From assembly GCA_023404705.1 (NCBI GenBank), contig JAEYAU010000108.1, positions 1 through 20,788 of the forward strand: DNA of 20,788 nucleotides, written 5' to 3'. This stretch comes from Pseudomonadota bacterium (GTDB lineage Bacteria; Pseudomonadota; Alphaproteobacteria; Rhizobiales; Xanthobacteraceae). The notes beneath the pieces were generated by a model. It saw only the letters and a list, made by a program, of their open reading frames with translations, had not been told where the DNA came from and did no database searches. This document shows positions 9,333 through 15,019 of the stretch, piece by piece. How positions within the stretch are numbered: the stretch's first letter is position 1; every line of letters starts with the position of its first letter. Made by a program: the position numbers and the translations under genes.

Positions 9333-9815
9333 TCAAAGGTCGCCCGGCGGCCGCAGCTCCAGCGGCACCATCGGCGCATCCTTCGAGTTCTTCAGCGTCA
9401 GCGAGGTCTTCACGTTGCGCACATGCGGCGCGGCTGTGAGCTCGGCGACGAAGGCCTGGAAGGTCGTCAGGTTGGGCGCGACGCATTTGAGGATGAAGTC
9501 GATCTCGCCCGACAGCATCCAGCACTCGCGCACGATCGGCTGGCTGCGCACGAAGTCCTCGAACTGCACGAGGTCGCTCTCGGCCTGGCTGGAGAGATGC
9601 ACCATGGCGAACATGGTGACCTCGAAGCCGAGCAGCTTCTCGTCGAGCAGCCCGCGATAGCCTGTGATGAAGCCCGCCTCCTCCAGGGCGCGCACGCGCC
9701 GCAGGCAAGGCGGCGCCGAGATGCCCACGCGCCGCGCCAGCTCGACATTGGTCATGCGGCCGTCGTCCTGCAATTCCTTCAGGATCTTCCAGTCGATGGC
9801 ATCGAGGCGGGTCAC
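9333..9815 (-). CDS. Lrp/AsnC family transcriptional regulator
   Basis: A DNA-binding regulator of the feast/famine family, usually responding to an amino acid. It has 160 residues from the GTG start. The N-terminal winged helix-turn-helix (about 4-55) reads LDAIDWKILKELQDDGRMTNVELARRVGISAPPCLRRVRALEEAG. The C-terminal RAM/AsnC ligand-binding domain has VTMFAMVHLSS, a RECWMLSGEIDFILKCVAP strand and VRNVKTSLTLKNSKDAP. The GTG at 9815 is preferred because it gives the usual start before LDAIDWKIL and has GGAG six bases upstream; a TTG at 9827 would add MEPR but overlaps that GGAG. It is divergent from trxB with 263 bp between the starts, so it could regulate itself and possibly trxB. It is convergent with greA across the palindromic element. 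Confidence 0.93.
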   Translation of the reverse strand: MTRLDAIDWKILKELQDDGRMTNVELARRVGISAPPCLRRVRALEEAGFITGYRGLLDEKLLGFEVTMFAMVHLSSQAESDLVQFEDFVRSQPIVRECWMLSGEIDFILKCVAPNLTTFQAFVAELTAAPHVRNVKTSLTLKNSKDAPMVPLELRPPGDL

Positions 9816-9960
9816 GCGGGGCTCCAACGGAATCGCAGCGGCGAACGACCCTGATTACCCCGAACCAGGAAGCCGCGAAACATTATTGCGCGGGCGGCTC
9901 GTCGCAGGTCGAAGCCGGCGGATTCAGCATCCTAGGGCTGTGGGTACTGGGTTGCATGGC

Positions 9961-9988
9961 TTGCATAGCTCCCACGATCCCCTACATT
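9961..9988 (+). promoter_or_regulatory. Putative trxB promoter with TTGCAT direct repeat
   Basis: TTGCAT (9961-9966) and TACATT (9983-9988) are 16 bp apart and would start transcription near 9995, giving an 84-base leader. A second TTGCAT lies 9 bp earlier (9952-9957), making the direct repeat TTGCATGGC/TTGCATAGC, which could be a regulator site over the -35 region. Confidence 0.35.
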
Positions 9989-10078
9989 GCGAGGGACCGC
10001 ACGACTCGACTGCCCCGATACGGGCCCCGTCCTCCAAAAGACGGTACGGCGTGCGGATCCCGCGAAAAAGGACGCGTA

Positions 10079-11047
10079 ATGGCCAAGACGACCCACGGTA
10101 AGCTGATCATCATCGGGTCAGGCCCGGCGGGCTGCACGGCCGCGATCTATGCGGCACGCGCCATGCTCGAGCCCATCATGATCCGCGGCATTCAGCCCGG
10201 CGGCCAGCTCACCATCACGACCGACGTCGAGAACTACCCGGGCTTCGCCGAGGTGATCCAGGGCCCCTGGCTCATGGAGCAGATGGAAAAGCAGGCCGAG
10301 CATGTCGGCACGCGCATCGTCACCGATCATGTGATCAAGGTCGACCTGTCGCAGCGCCCGTTCCGGCTCGAATGTGATTCCGGCGACATCTATCTCGCCG
10401 ACGCGCTCGTGGTCGCGACCGGCGCCCAGGCGCGCTGGCTCGAGCTTCCCTCCGAGCAGAAGTTCAAGGGCTACGGCGTGTCGGCCTGCGCGACCTGCGA
10501 CGGCTTCTTCTATCGCGGCAAGGAAGTGATCGTCGTGGGCGGCGGCAACACGGCCGTCGAGGAAGCGCTCTTCCTCACCAACTTCGCGGCCAAGGTGACG
10601 GTGGTGCACCGGCGCGACTCCTTCCGCGCCGAGCGCATCCTGCAGGACCGCCTGTTCAAGAATCCGAAGATCGCCGTCGTCTGGGACAGCGCGATCGAGG
10701 AGGTCGTCGGCAGCGACGATCCGCTCAAGGTCACCAGCGTGAAGCTGAAGAACCTGAAGACCGGCGCCATCACCGAGAAGACGATCGACGGCATGTTCGT
10801 TGCCATCGGCCACGCGCCTGCGACCGAGCTTTTCATCGGCCAGCTCGAGATGAAGCCGAACGGCTACATCAAGATCGCCCCGCACTCGACCGCCACCTCG
10901 GTGCCGGGTGTGTTCGCGGCGGGCGACGTCGCCGACGACATCTATCGCCAAGCCGTCACGGCAGCCGGACTCGGCTGCATGGCTGCGCTGGAAGCCGAGC
11001 GCTTCCTGGCGGCGCACGAAACACCCCGCGCCGCCGCGGCGGAATGA
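10079..11047 (+). CDS. trxB: Thioredoxin-disulfide reductase
   Basis: An FAD enzyme that transfers electrons from NADPH to thioredoxin in the cytoplasm. It has 322 residues, the usual length. Features: FAD-binding GSGPAGCTAAIYAARA (13-28), GGQLTITTDVENYPGF (41-56), the redox-active C137-A-T-C140-D of ACATCDGFFYRGKEV, the NADPH-binding GGGNTAVEEALFL (154-166) and HRRDSFRAE, and the C-terminal FAD block FAAGDVADDIYRQAVTAAGLGCMAALEAE. The ATG at 10079 is chosen over an in-frame ATG at 9956 because it starts the family fold and has AAGGA seven bases upstream. The LysR gene begins 28 bp after the stop, so the two are probably cotranscribed. Redox stress control is plausible but not shown. Confidence 0.97.
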   Translation: MAKTTHGKLIIIGSGPAGCTAAIYAARAMLEPIMIRGIQPGGQLTITTDVENYPGFAEVIQGPWLMEQMEKQAEHVGTRIVTDHVIKVDLSQRPFRLECDSGDIYLADALVVATGAQARWLELPSEQKFKGYGVSACATCDGFFYRGKEVIVVGGGNTAVEEALFLTNFAAKVTVVHRRDSFRAERILQDRLFKNPKIAVVWDSAIEEVVGSDDPLKVTSVKLKNLKTGAITEKTIDGMFVAIGHAPATELFIGQLEMKPNGYIKIAPHSTATSVPGVFAAGDVADDIYRQAVTAAGLGCMAALEAERFLAAHETPRAAAAE

Positions 11048-11075
11048 GGAGGGCGGTTCCCCCGACCGCACCACG

Positions 11076-11966
11076 ATGGACTGGGACAAGCTCAAGGTCT
11101 TTCACGCGGCTGCCGAAGCCGGCAGCTTCACGCATGCCGGCGAGCAGCTCGGGCTCTCGCAGTCGGCGGTCTCGCGCCAGGTCTCCGCGCTCGAGCAGGA
11201 GCTGAGCGCGCCGCTGTTTCATCGCCACGCGCGCGGGCTGATCCTCACCGAACAGGGCGAGCTGCTCTACCGCACGGCGCACGACGTGTTCATGAAGCTC
11301 GAGGCGGTGCGCACCAAGCTCACCGACAGCCGCGAGAAGCCGAACGGCGAATTGCGCGTCTCGACAACCGTCGGTCTCGGCGTGCACTGGCTCACGCCGC
11401 GGCTCGGCGAGTTCCTCGATCTCTATCCCGACATCCGCATCACCCTGATCACCACGGACGGCGAGCTCGATCTCGCGATGCGCGAGGCCGACGTCGCGCT
11501 GCGCCTGCGTCTGCCGACGCAGCCCGACCTGATCCAGCGCAAGCTGTTCACCATGCACTTCCACGCCTACGCGTCGCCCGAATATCTCAAGCGCTTCGGC
11601 ACGCCGCGCACGCTGGAAGATCTCGACCACCATCGCATTCTGGTGCTCGGCGGCACGGTGCCGAGCTATCTGCAGACCGCGAACTGGCTGATCGACGCGG
11701 GCCGCGACGGCCGCGGTGGGCGCACGCCCTTCCTGATGATCAACACGGTGTTGGGCCTGCTGCGCGGCGCCCAGCGCAGCCTCGGCATCGCCATGCTGCC
11801 GGACTACCTGGTCGAGGAGAATGGCGGCCTGGTGCAGCTCTTCAGCGACCAGGAGGCGTTCCAGTTCGACGCCTATTTCGTCTATCCGGAAGAGCTCAAG
11901 TCGGTGGCGCGCATCCAGGTGTTTCGCGACTTCCTGGTCGCGAAAGCTCAGCAGTGGAATTTCTGA
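11076..11966 (+). CDS. LysR family transcriptional regulator
   Basis: A DNA-binding regulator of 296 residues. The N-terminal winged helix-turn-helix (about 1-60) reads DKLKVFHAAAEAGSFTHAGEQLGLSQSAVSRQVSALEQELSAPLF, with HARGLILTEQGE as the wing. The substrate-binding-type effector domain (about 90-290) begins LRVSTTVGLGVHWLTPRLGEFLDLYPDIRI and contains MREADVALRL. The regulated genes are unknown; trxB upstream is in the same probable transcript (GAGGAGG overlaps the trxB stop region, some 20 bases before the ATG, so translation may be coupled). Oddity: the last 51 bp of the gene, including the stop codon, recur in tandem directly afterwards (11969-12017) with a few changes and a 2-bp deletion, so the present C-terminus IQVFRDFLVAKAQQWNF may follow a local duplication. 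Confidence 0.95.
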   Translation: MDWDKLKVFHAAAEAGSFTHAGEQLGLSQSAVSRQVSALEQELSAPLFHRHARGLILTEQGELLYRTAHDVFMKLEAVRTKLTDSREKPNGELRVSTTVGLGVHWLTPRLGEFLDLYPDIRITLITTDGELDLAMREADVALRLRLPTQPDLIQRKLFTMHFHAYASPEYLKRFGTPRTLEDLDHHRILVLGGTVPSYLQTANWLIDAGRDGRGGRTPFLMINTVLGLLRGAQRSLGIAMLPDYLVEENGGLVQLFSDQEAFQFDAYFVYPEELKSVARIQVFRDFLVAKAQQWNF

Positions 11967-12017
11967 TTCAGGTGTTTTGCGACTTCCTCGTCGAAAGCGC
12001 AGCAATGGAATTTCTGA
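11916..12017 (+). repeat. Tandem duplication of the LysR gene's 3' end
   Basis: Unit 1 (11916-11966) begins CAGGTGTTTCGCGACTTCCT and ends GGAATTTCTGA with the stop codon of the LysR gene. Unit 2 (11969-12017) begins CAGGTGTTTTGCGACTTCCT and ends with the same GGAATTTCTGA. They differ by four substitutions and a 2-bp deletion. The copy is outside the reading frame of the intact gene and appears to be a slippage or unequal-crossover remnant. Confidence 0.85.
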
Positions 12018-12267
12018 ACGCGCTTTAAGTCTGTGCTGCCATGCGCGCAATGCGCACGCGCGCGACGCGATTAGTCACGAAACGACGCAAAAACCCAAAA
12101 GAACTGATGCCTCGTGATCGCGGTGTGCGCAATCCGACACGCGGATGTGTCGGTGTGTCGCGCAGAAGCGCGCGCAACCACATGGATAAATGGCGTTGCG
12201 ACACCCGCATGGCTGACATGTCCCGGTCCGTGTTGTTCCTGATGCCGACGCACCGCATTATCCAAGT
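12018..12267. other. Gene-free, structured intergenic stretch
   Basis: No convincing gene is visible. The stretch has runs of alternating purine and pyrimidine (such as GCGCACGCGCGCG near 12053) that favour Z-DNA, a 7-bp hairpin CCGACAC-GCGGAT-GTGTCGG (12134-12153), and GTGTCGC/GCGACAC inverted copies at about 12155-12203. Short open frames on both strands have no recognisable product and no ribosome-binding site. A weak promoter (TTGTTC, 17 bp, CATTAT, 12233-12261) points rightward into the small-RNA candidate. Confidence 0.4.
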
Positions 12268-12425
12268 GCGCTGTAGGCAACGGGTCGCTGATCCTCCCAG
12301 GTGGCGACCGCGATGCAGCCAGCTGTTCCCCTCTGGAAGGTGAGTCGGCCCTGTGCCGACACGACTACGGCCGCCCGCCCCCCCCCACGACTACGCCGGG
12401 CCTCACGGCCCGGCGTTTTTCTTTT
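12268..12425 (+). ncRNA. Candidate small RNA
   Basis: A weak promoter (TTGTTC 12233-12238, 17-bp spacer, CATTAT 12256-12261) could start an RNA of about 155 bases. It would fold into three stem-loops: GGTCGC/GCGACC (12283-12309), whose loop holds CCTCCC, complementary to a Shine-Dalgarno sequence; GTCGGC/GCCGAC (12344-12360); and a strong terminator hairpin with a T-rich tail (12394-12425). Exposed CCTCC in a loop plus a terminator tail is typical of trans-acting small RNAs in Rhizobiales. The alternative is the 3' untranslated region of the trxB-LysR transcript. No known RNA family was recognised (not 6S, SRP, RNase P or tmRNA). Confidence 0.3.
12394..12425 (+). terminator. Strong intrinsic terminator facing msrP
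   Basis: CGCCGGGCC and GGCCCGGCG form a perfect 9-bp stem with loop TCAC, followed by TTTTTCTTTT. The T-tract shows that it ends plus-strand transcripts, either the trxB-LysR transcript 430 bases after its last stop codon or a separate small RNA. It prevents read-through into msrP on the other strand. Confidence 0.85.
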
Positions 12426-12448
12426 GCGCTTCGCGGCTCGGCCGCGCG

Positions 12449-13417
12449 TCAGGCCCAGAGCCGCTCGTCGCCGAGATCCTTGTAGAGATGCGCGACCTGC
12501 GCGCCGTAGCCGTTGTAGAGCAGCGTCGGACGCCGCTGCTTGGTGCCGATGTCCTCTTCGGTCGCCTGGCTCCAGCGCGGATGCGACACCTCGGGATTCA
12601 CATTGGCCCAGAAGCCGTATTCGGCCGCCTGCAACGTTTCCCAGAAGCTCTTCGGCCGCTTGTCCGTGAAGGTGAAGCGCACGATCGACTTGATCGACTT
12701 GAAGCCGTACTTCCACGGCACCGCGAGGCGCAGCGGCGCGCCCATCTGCTTCGACACCGGCTTGCCATAGGTGCCCGTCACCAGGAAGGCGAGCTCGTTC
12801 TTCGCCTCCTCGAGGGTCAGCCCTTCGGTGTAGGGCCACGGATACCAGGTCTGGCGCTGCCCCGACGCGATCGCCGAATCCTGGAATGTCTGCATCTGCA
12901 CATAGGTCGCCGACGCCAGCGGCTTCGCAAGCTCGACGAGCTTCGCGAAGGGGAAGCCAGTCCACGGGATCACCATCGACCATGCTTCCACGCAGCGATG
13001 CCGATAGACGCGCTCCTCGAGGGTCATCTTGCGAATGAGATCGTCGATGCCGATGTCGATCGGCGTCTCGACCATGCCGTCGATCCTGACCATCCAGGGC
13101 CGCAGCTTGAGCGCCTGCGCGGCGCGTCCGATGTTCTTCGACGAGCCGAATTCGTAGAAATTGTTGTAGCCGTTGTTGATCGCCTCGTCGGTGATCGGCA
13201 GGTCGAGTTGGAAGGCCGCGTTGCGCCGGGCCGGATAAAGATCTCGGGTCGGGTCCGGCAGATCGGCGATGCGCTGCGCCTGCGCGGCCTGCGGCACAGC
13301 CAGGGCGGCCGCGACGCTCGCCGCACCGTTGAGAAAGGCGCGGCGATTCAAGAACACGGATTCGGGCGTGGCGAGGCGCTCGGGCAGCTCCCATCCTCTG
13401 CGACGAATGATGTGCAT
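12449..13417 (-). CDS. msrP: Protein-methionine-sulfoxide reductase catalytic subunit MsrP
   Basis: A periplasmic molybdenum-cofactor enzyme that repairs oxidised methionine in envelope proteins. It has 322 residues from the ATG at 13417. A twin-arginine signal peptide is visible (NRRAFL at 24-29, hydrophobic GAASVAAALAVPQAAQA to about residue 47). The molybdenum ligand is C142 in VYRHRCVEAWSMVIPWTGFP. Other family blocks are NNFYEFG, LRLAVPWKYGFKSIKSIV, YGFWANVNPEVSHPRWSQATE and RRPTLLYNGYGAQVAHLYK. An ATG at 13435 is possible but the GGGGAAA sequence favours the later start. The membrane haem partner MsrQ, commonly encoded next to msrP, is not here: what follows is the small-RNA region and the LysR gene. 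It may be elsewhere in the genome. A TATAGT hexamer at 13460-13465 (minus) could be its -10 element. Confidence 0.95.
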   Translation of the reverse strand: MHIIRRRGWELPERLATPESVFLNRRAFLNGAASVAAALAVPQAAQAQRIADLPDPTRDLYPARRNAAFQLDLPITDEAINNGYNNFYEFGSSKNIGRAAQALKLRPWMVRIDGMVETPIDIGIDDLIRKMTLEERVYRHRCVEAWSMVIPWTGFPFAKLVELAKPLASATYVQMQTFQDSAIASGQRQTWYPWPYTEGLTLEEAKNELAFLVTGTYGKPVSKQMGAPLRLAVPWKYGFKSIKSIVRFTFTDKRPKSFWETLQAAEYGFWANVNPEVSHPRWSQATEEDIGTKQRRPTLLYNGYGAQVAHLYKDLGDERLWA

Positions 13418-13482
13418 TGGGCCGTTTCCCCACATTCCGGCGAAGCGTTCGCCGACGATACTATATGTCAGTCAAACAATCG

Positions 13483-13517
13483 GAGGCACATCCCATTCCC
13501 GGGAACCGACGTGCCTC
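13483..13517. repeat. Nested palindrome between the EAL gene and msrP
   Basis: GAGGCAC (13483-13489) and GTGCCTC (13511-13517) are perfect inverted copies, and the 10-bp palindrome TTCCCGGGAA (13496-13505) sits almost exactly between them. It lies 66-100 bp upstream of the msrP start and 60 bp after the EAL gene stop. It could be an operator for msrP or an RNA hairpin at the end of the EAL transcript; there is no T-tract. Confidence 0.45.
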
Positions 13518-13576
13518 GGCCCCCCAGAGGTACGGTGCGCCAGGGGCGGCGGCAAGTTGCAGGTCGGGGGAAGAGG

Positions 13577-14821
13577 TCAGGCCGCCGGCTTGCCGCGGCC
13601 GCGCTCGCGCAGAAGCTTGATGAAATGGTCGCGCTGCATCGGCCGGGCGAACAGATACCCCTGGCCGTAGTCGCAGCCCATCTTGTGCAGCGCCTTGAGC
13701 TCCGCGGCCGTCTCGATGCCTTCGGCAACCGCCTTGATGCCGAAGCGGTGGGCGAGCTCGATGATGGTCTCGCACAGTCCGCTGTTCATGCGGTCGGAAT
13801 CGCAGTTCGCCACGAAGCTGCGGTCGATCTTCAGCTCGCTGAAGGGCATGTCCTTGAGCTGCGCGAGCGACGAATAGGCGCGGCCGAAATCGTCGATCGC
13901 CATGTCGACATTGTGCGGCTTGAGCACCTTCGCGAGCTTCTGCGCCACCGAAATGTCGGTCACGATCTCGTCCTCGTTCACCTCGAGGATCAGGCCGGGC
14001 CAGTTGGCGGCCTTCGGCCGCTCCTCCGCGATGATGCTCGCGATCGGCAGCCGGTTCAGGACGAAGGCCGGCACATTGATTGAGAAACGGATCGGCACGC
14101 CGACGCCCGCGAAGGTCGACCAGTCGCGCAGCGCCGTGATCAGCACGTGCTGGGTGAGCGTCAGCATCTCGGCCGGATCGGCGCGCTCGAGGATGCTGTC
14201 AGGCGGCAGCACGCCGTGCTCCGGGTGCCGCGCGCGCACATAGCCTTCGGCACCCGCGAACATGCGGCCGCGCAGATCGATCTTCGGCTGATACCAGAGC
14301 TCGAGCCAGCCACGCTTGAGCACTTCGCTCAGGCTCACATTCACGGTCGAGAGGAAGTCGCGGCGCAGGCCAAGCTCCTGCACGATGCGGCGCACGGCCA
14401 GCTGGCGGAACGGCTTCTGCAGCACCGGCAGCATGGCGAGCCCGCTGCGCATGCCGAGGCGGCGGATCTCCTCGGTGAGCACCGCATTGAGGCCGCTCAT
14501 GAGCTGGATCGGGCAGCGGAAGTCGGCCGCGATCAGATACTGGATTGCCTGCTCGCCGTCGGCACCATCGATTGCAGGTTCGAGGAAGATCAGGTCGGGC
14601 TTGCGCCGCTTGCCGGTCTCCATCATCGCGGGGAGACGGTCGAACTGATCGACGCGAAGCCCCAGCTCGCTGCAGACATTGCTCACAAGACCGCGGATGC
14701 CCGGCTTCGGATCGACAACGAAGCAGACCGGCTCCTCGGGCGCGCTTGAGCGCGCCGGCGCTGCCAAACCGGGGTCGGGCGCCTGGAGGCTGTCGTCAGC
14801 TTGTCTCGCGGTATCGACCAT
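13577..14821 (-). CDS. Receiver-like/EAL domain protein (probable c-di-GMP phosphodiesterase)
   Basis: A 414-residue protein with an N-terminal receiver-like domain (about 30-150) and a C-terminal EAL domain (about 165-410) that should hydrolyse cyclic di-GMP. EAL site residues are kept: E192 (motif reads EGY instead of EAL), N249 in SINVP, E280, D310-D311 in IDDFG, K331 in LKIDRSF, E368 in AEGIE and Q387 in GQGYLFARP. The loop after DDFG reads RAYSSL instead of TGYSSL. In the receiver, D37 and K136 (LQKPF) are present but the phospho-acceptor site reads LIFLE81, so the Asp is replaced by Glu. That suggests phosphorylation-independent signalling or a permanently active state. No membrane segment is seen, so it is cytoplasmic. 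It likely lowers c-di-GMP and affects motility or attachment. The ATG has only a weak ribosome-binding site. Confidence 0.9.
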   Translation of the reverse strand: MVDTARQADDSLQAPDPGLAAPARSSAPEEPVCFVVDPKPGIRGLVSNVCSELGLRVDQFDRLPAMMETGKRRKPDLIFLEPAIDGADGEQAIQYLIAADFRCPIQLMSGLNAVLTEEIRRLGMRSGLAMLPVLQKPFRQLAVRRIVQELGLRRDFLSTVNVSLSEVLKRGWLELWYQPKIDLRGRMFAGAEGYVRARHPEHGVLPPDSILERADPAEMLTLTQHVLITALRDWSTFAGVGVPIRFSINVPAFVLNRLPIASIIAEERPKAANWPGLILEVNEDEIVTDISVAQKLAKVLKPHNVDMAIDDFGRAYSSLAQLKDMPFSELKIDRSFVANCDSDRMNSGLCETIIELAHRFGIKAVAEGIETAAELKALHKMGCDYGQGYLFARPMQRDHFIKLLRERGRGKPAA

Positions 14822-14973
14822 TGGCTGGCGCTAATCGCATCCCGTCCAATTTGATCCATCGGGAATAAGCAAAAAAACTAGCCGTCATTCATTAACGCCG
14901 TCTAACAGCCGCCTTTCGTTTCCCGGGGGATAAAACTGCGTACCGTCCCGTGGAACTTCCGCGGAACGTGCGC

Positions 14974-14992
14974 GAGGGCGGCGCCCGCCCTC
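14974..14992 (-). terminator. Hairpin downstream of the EF-G-like gene
   Basis: GAGGGCGG and CCGCCCTC form a perfect 8-bp stem with a 3-base loop, 28 bp after the stop of the EF-G-like gene. No T-tract follows on the minus strand, so it may stabilise the 3' end more than terminate. A TTCCGCGGAA palindrome lies next to it (14957-14966). Confidence 0.35.
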
Positions 14993-15019
14993 CAAGACCT
15001 GTCTGAGCCTGCCGAATTC

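Noticed and set aside
12041..12343. Possible small basic protein gene of 100 codons on the plus strand after the LysR gene
   Set aside because: It has no ribosome-binding site, an irregular composition and no recognised family; it runs into the small-RNA candidate. A short minus-strand frame at 12071-12280 is equally unsupported.
12378..12386. Run of nine Cs as a possible phase-variation tract
   Set aside because: It lies outside any coding region or promoter spacer, so a length change has no evident effect.
14886..14902. CtrA-like site upstream of the EAL gene
   Set aside because: The halves (TTAA and TTAG on the minus strand) are six instead of seven bases apart and one is imperfect.
14951..14967. 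GGAAC motifs resembling the -35 of an EcfG general-stress promoter
   Set aside because: No CGTT element occurs at 16-17 bp downstream of either GGAAC copy.
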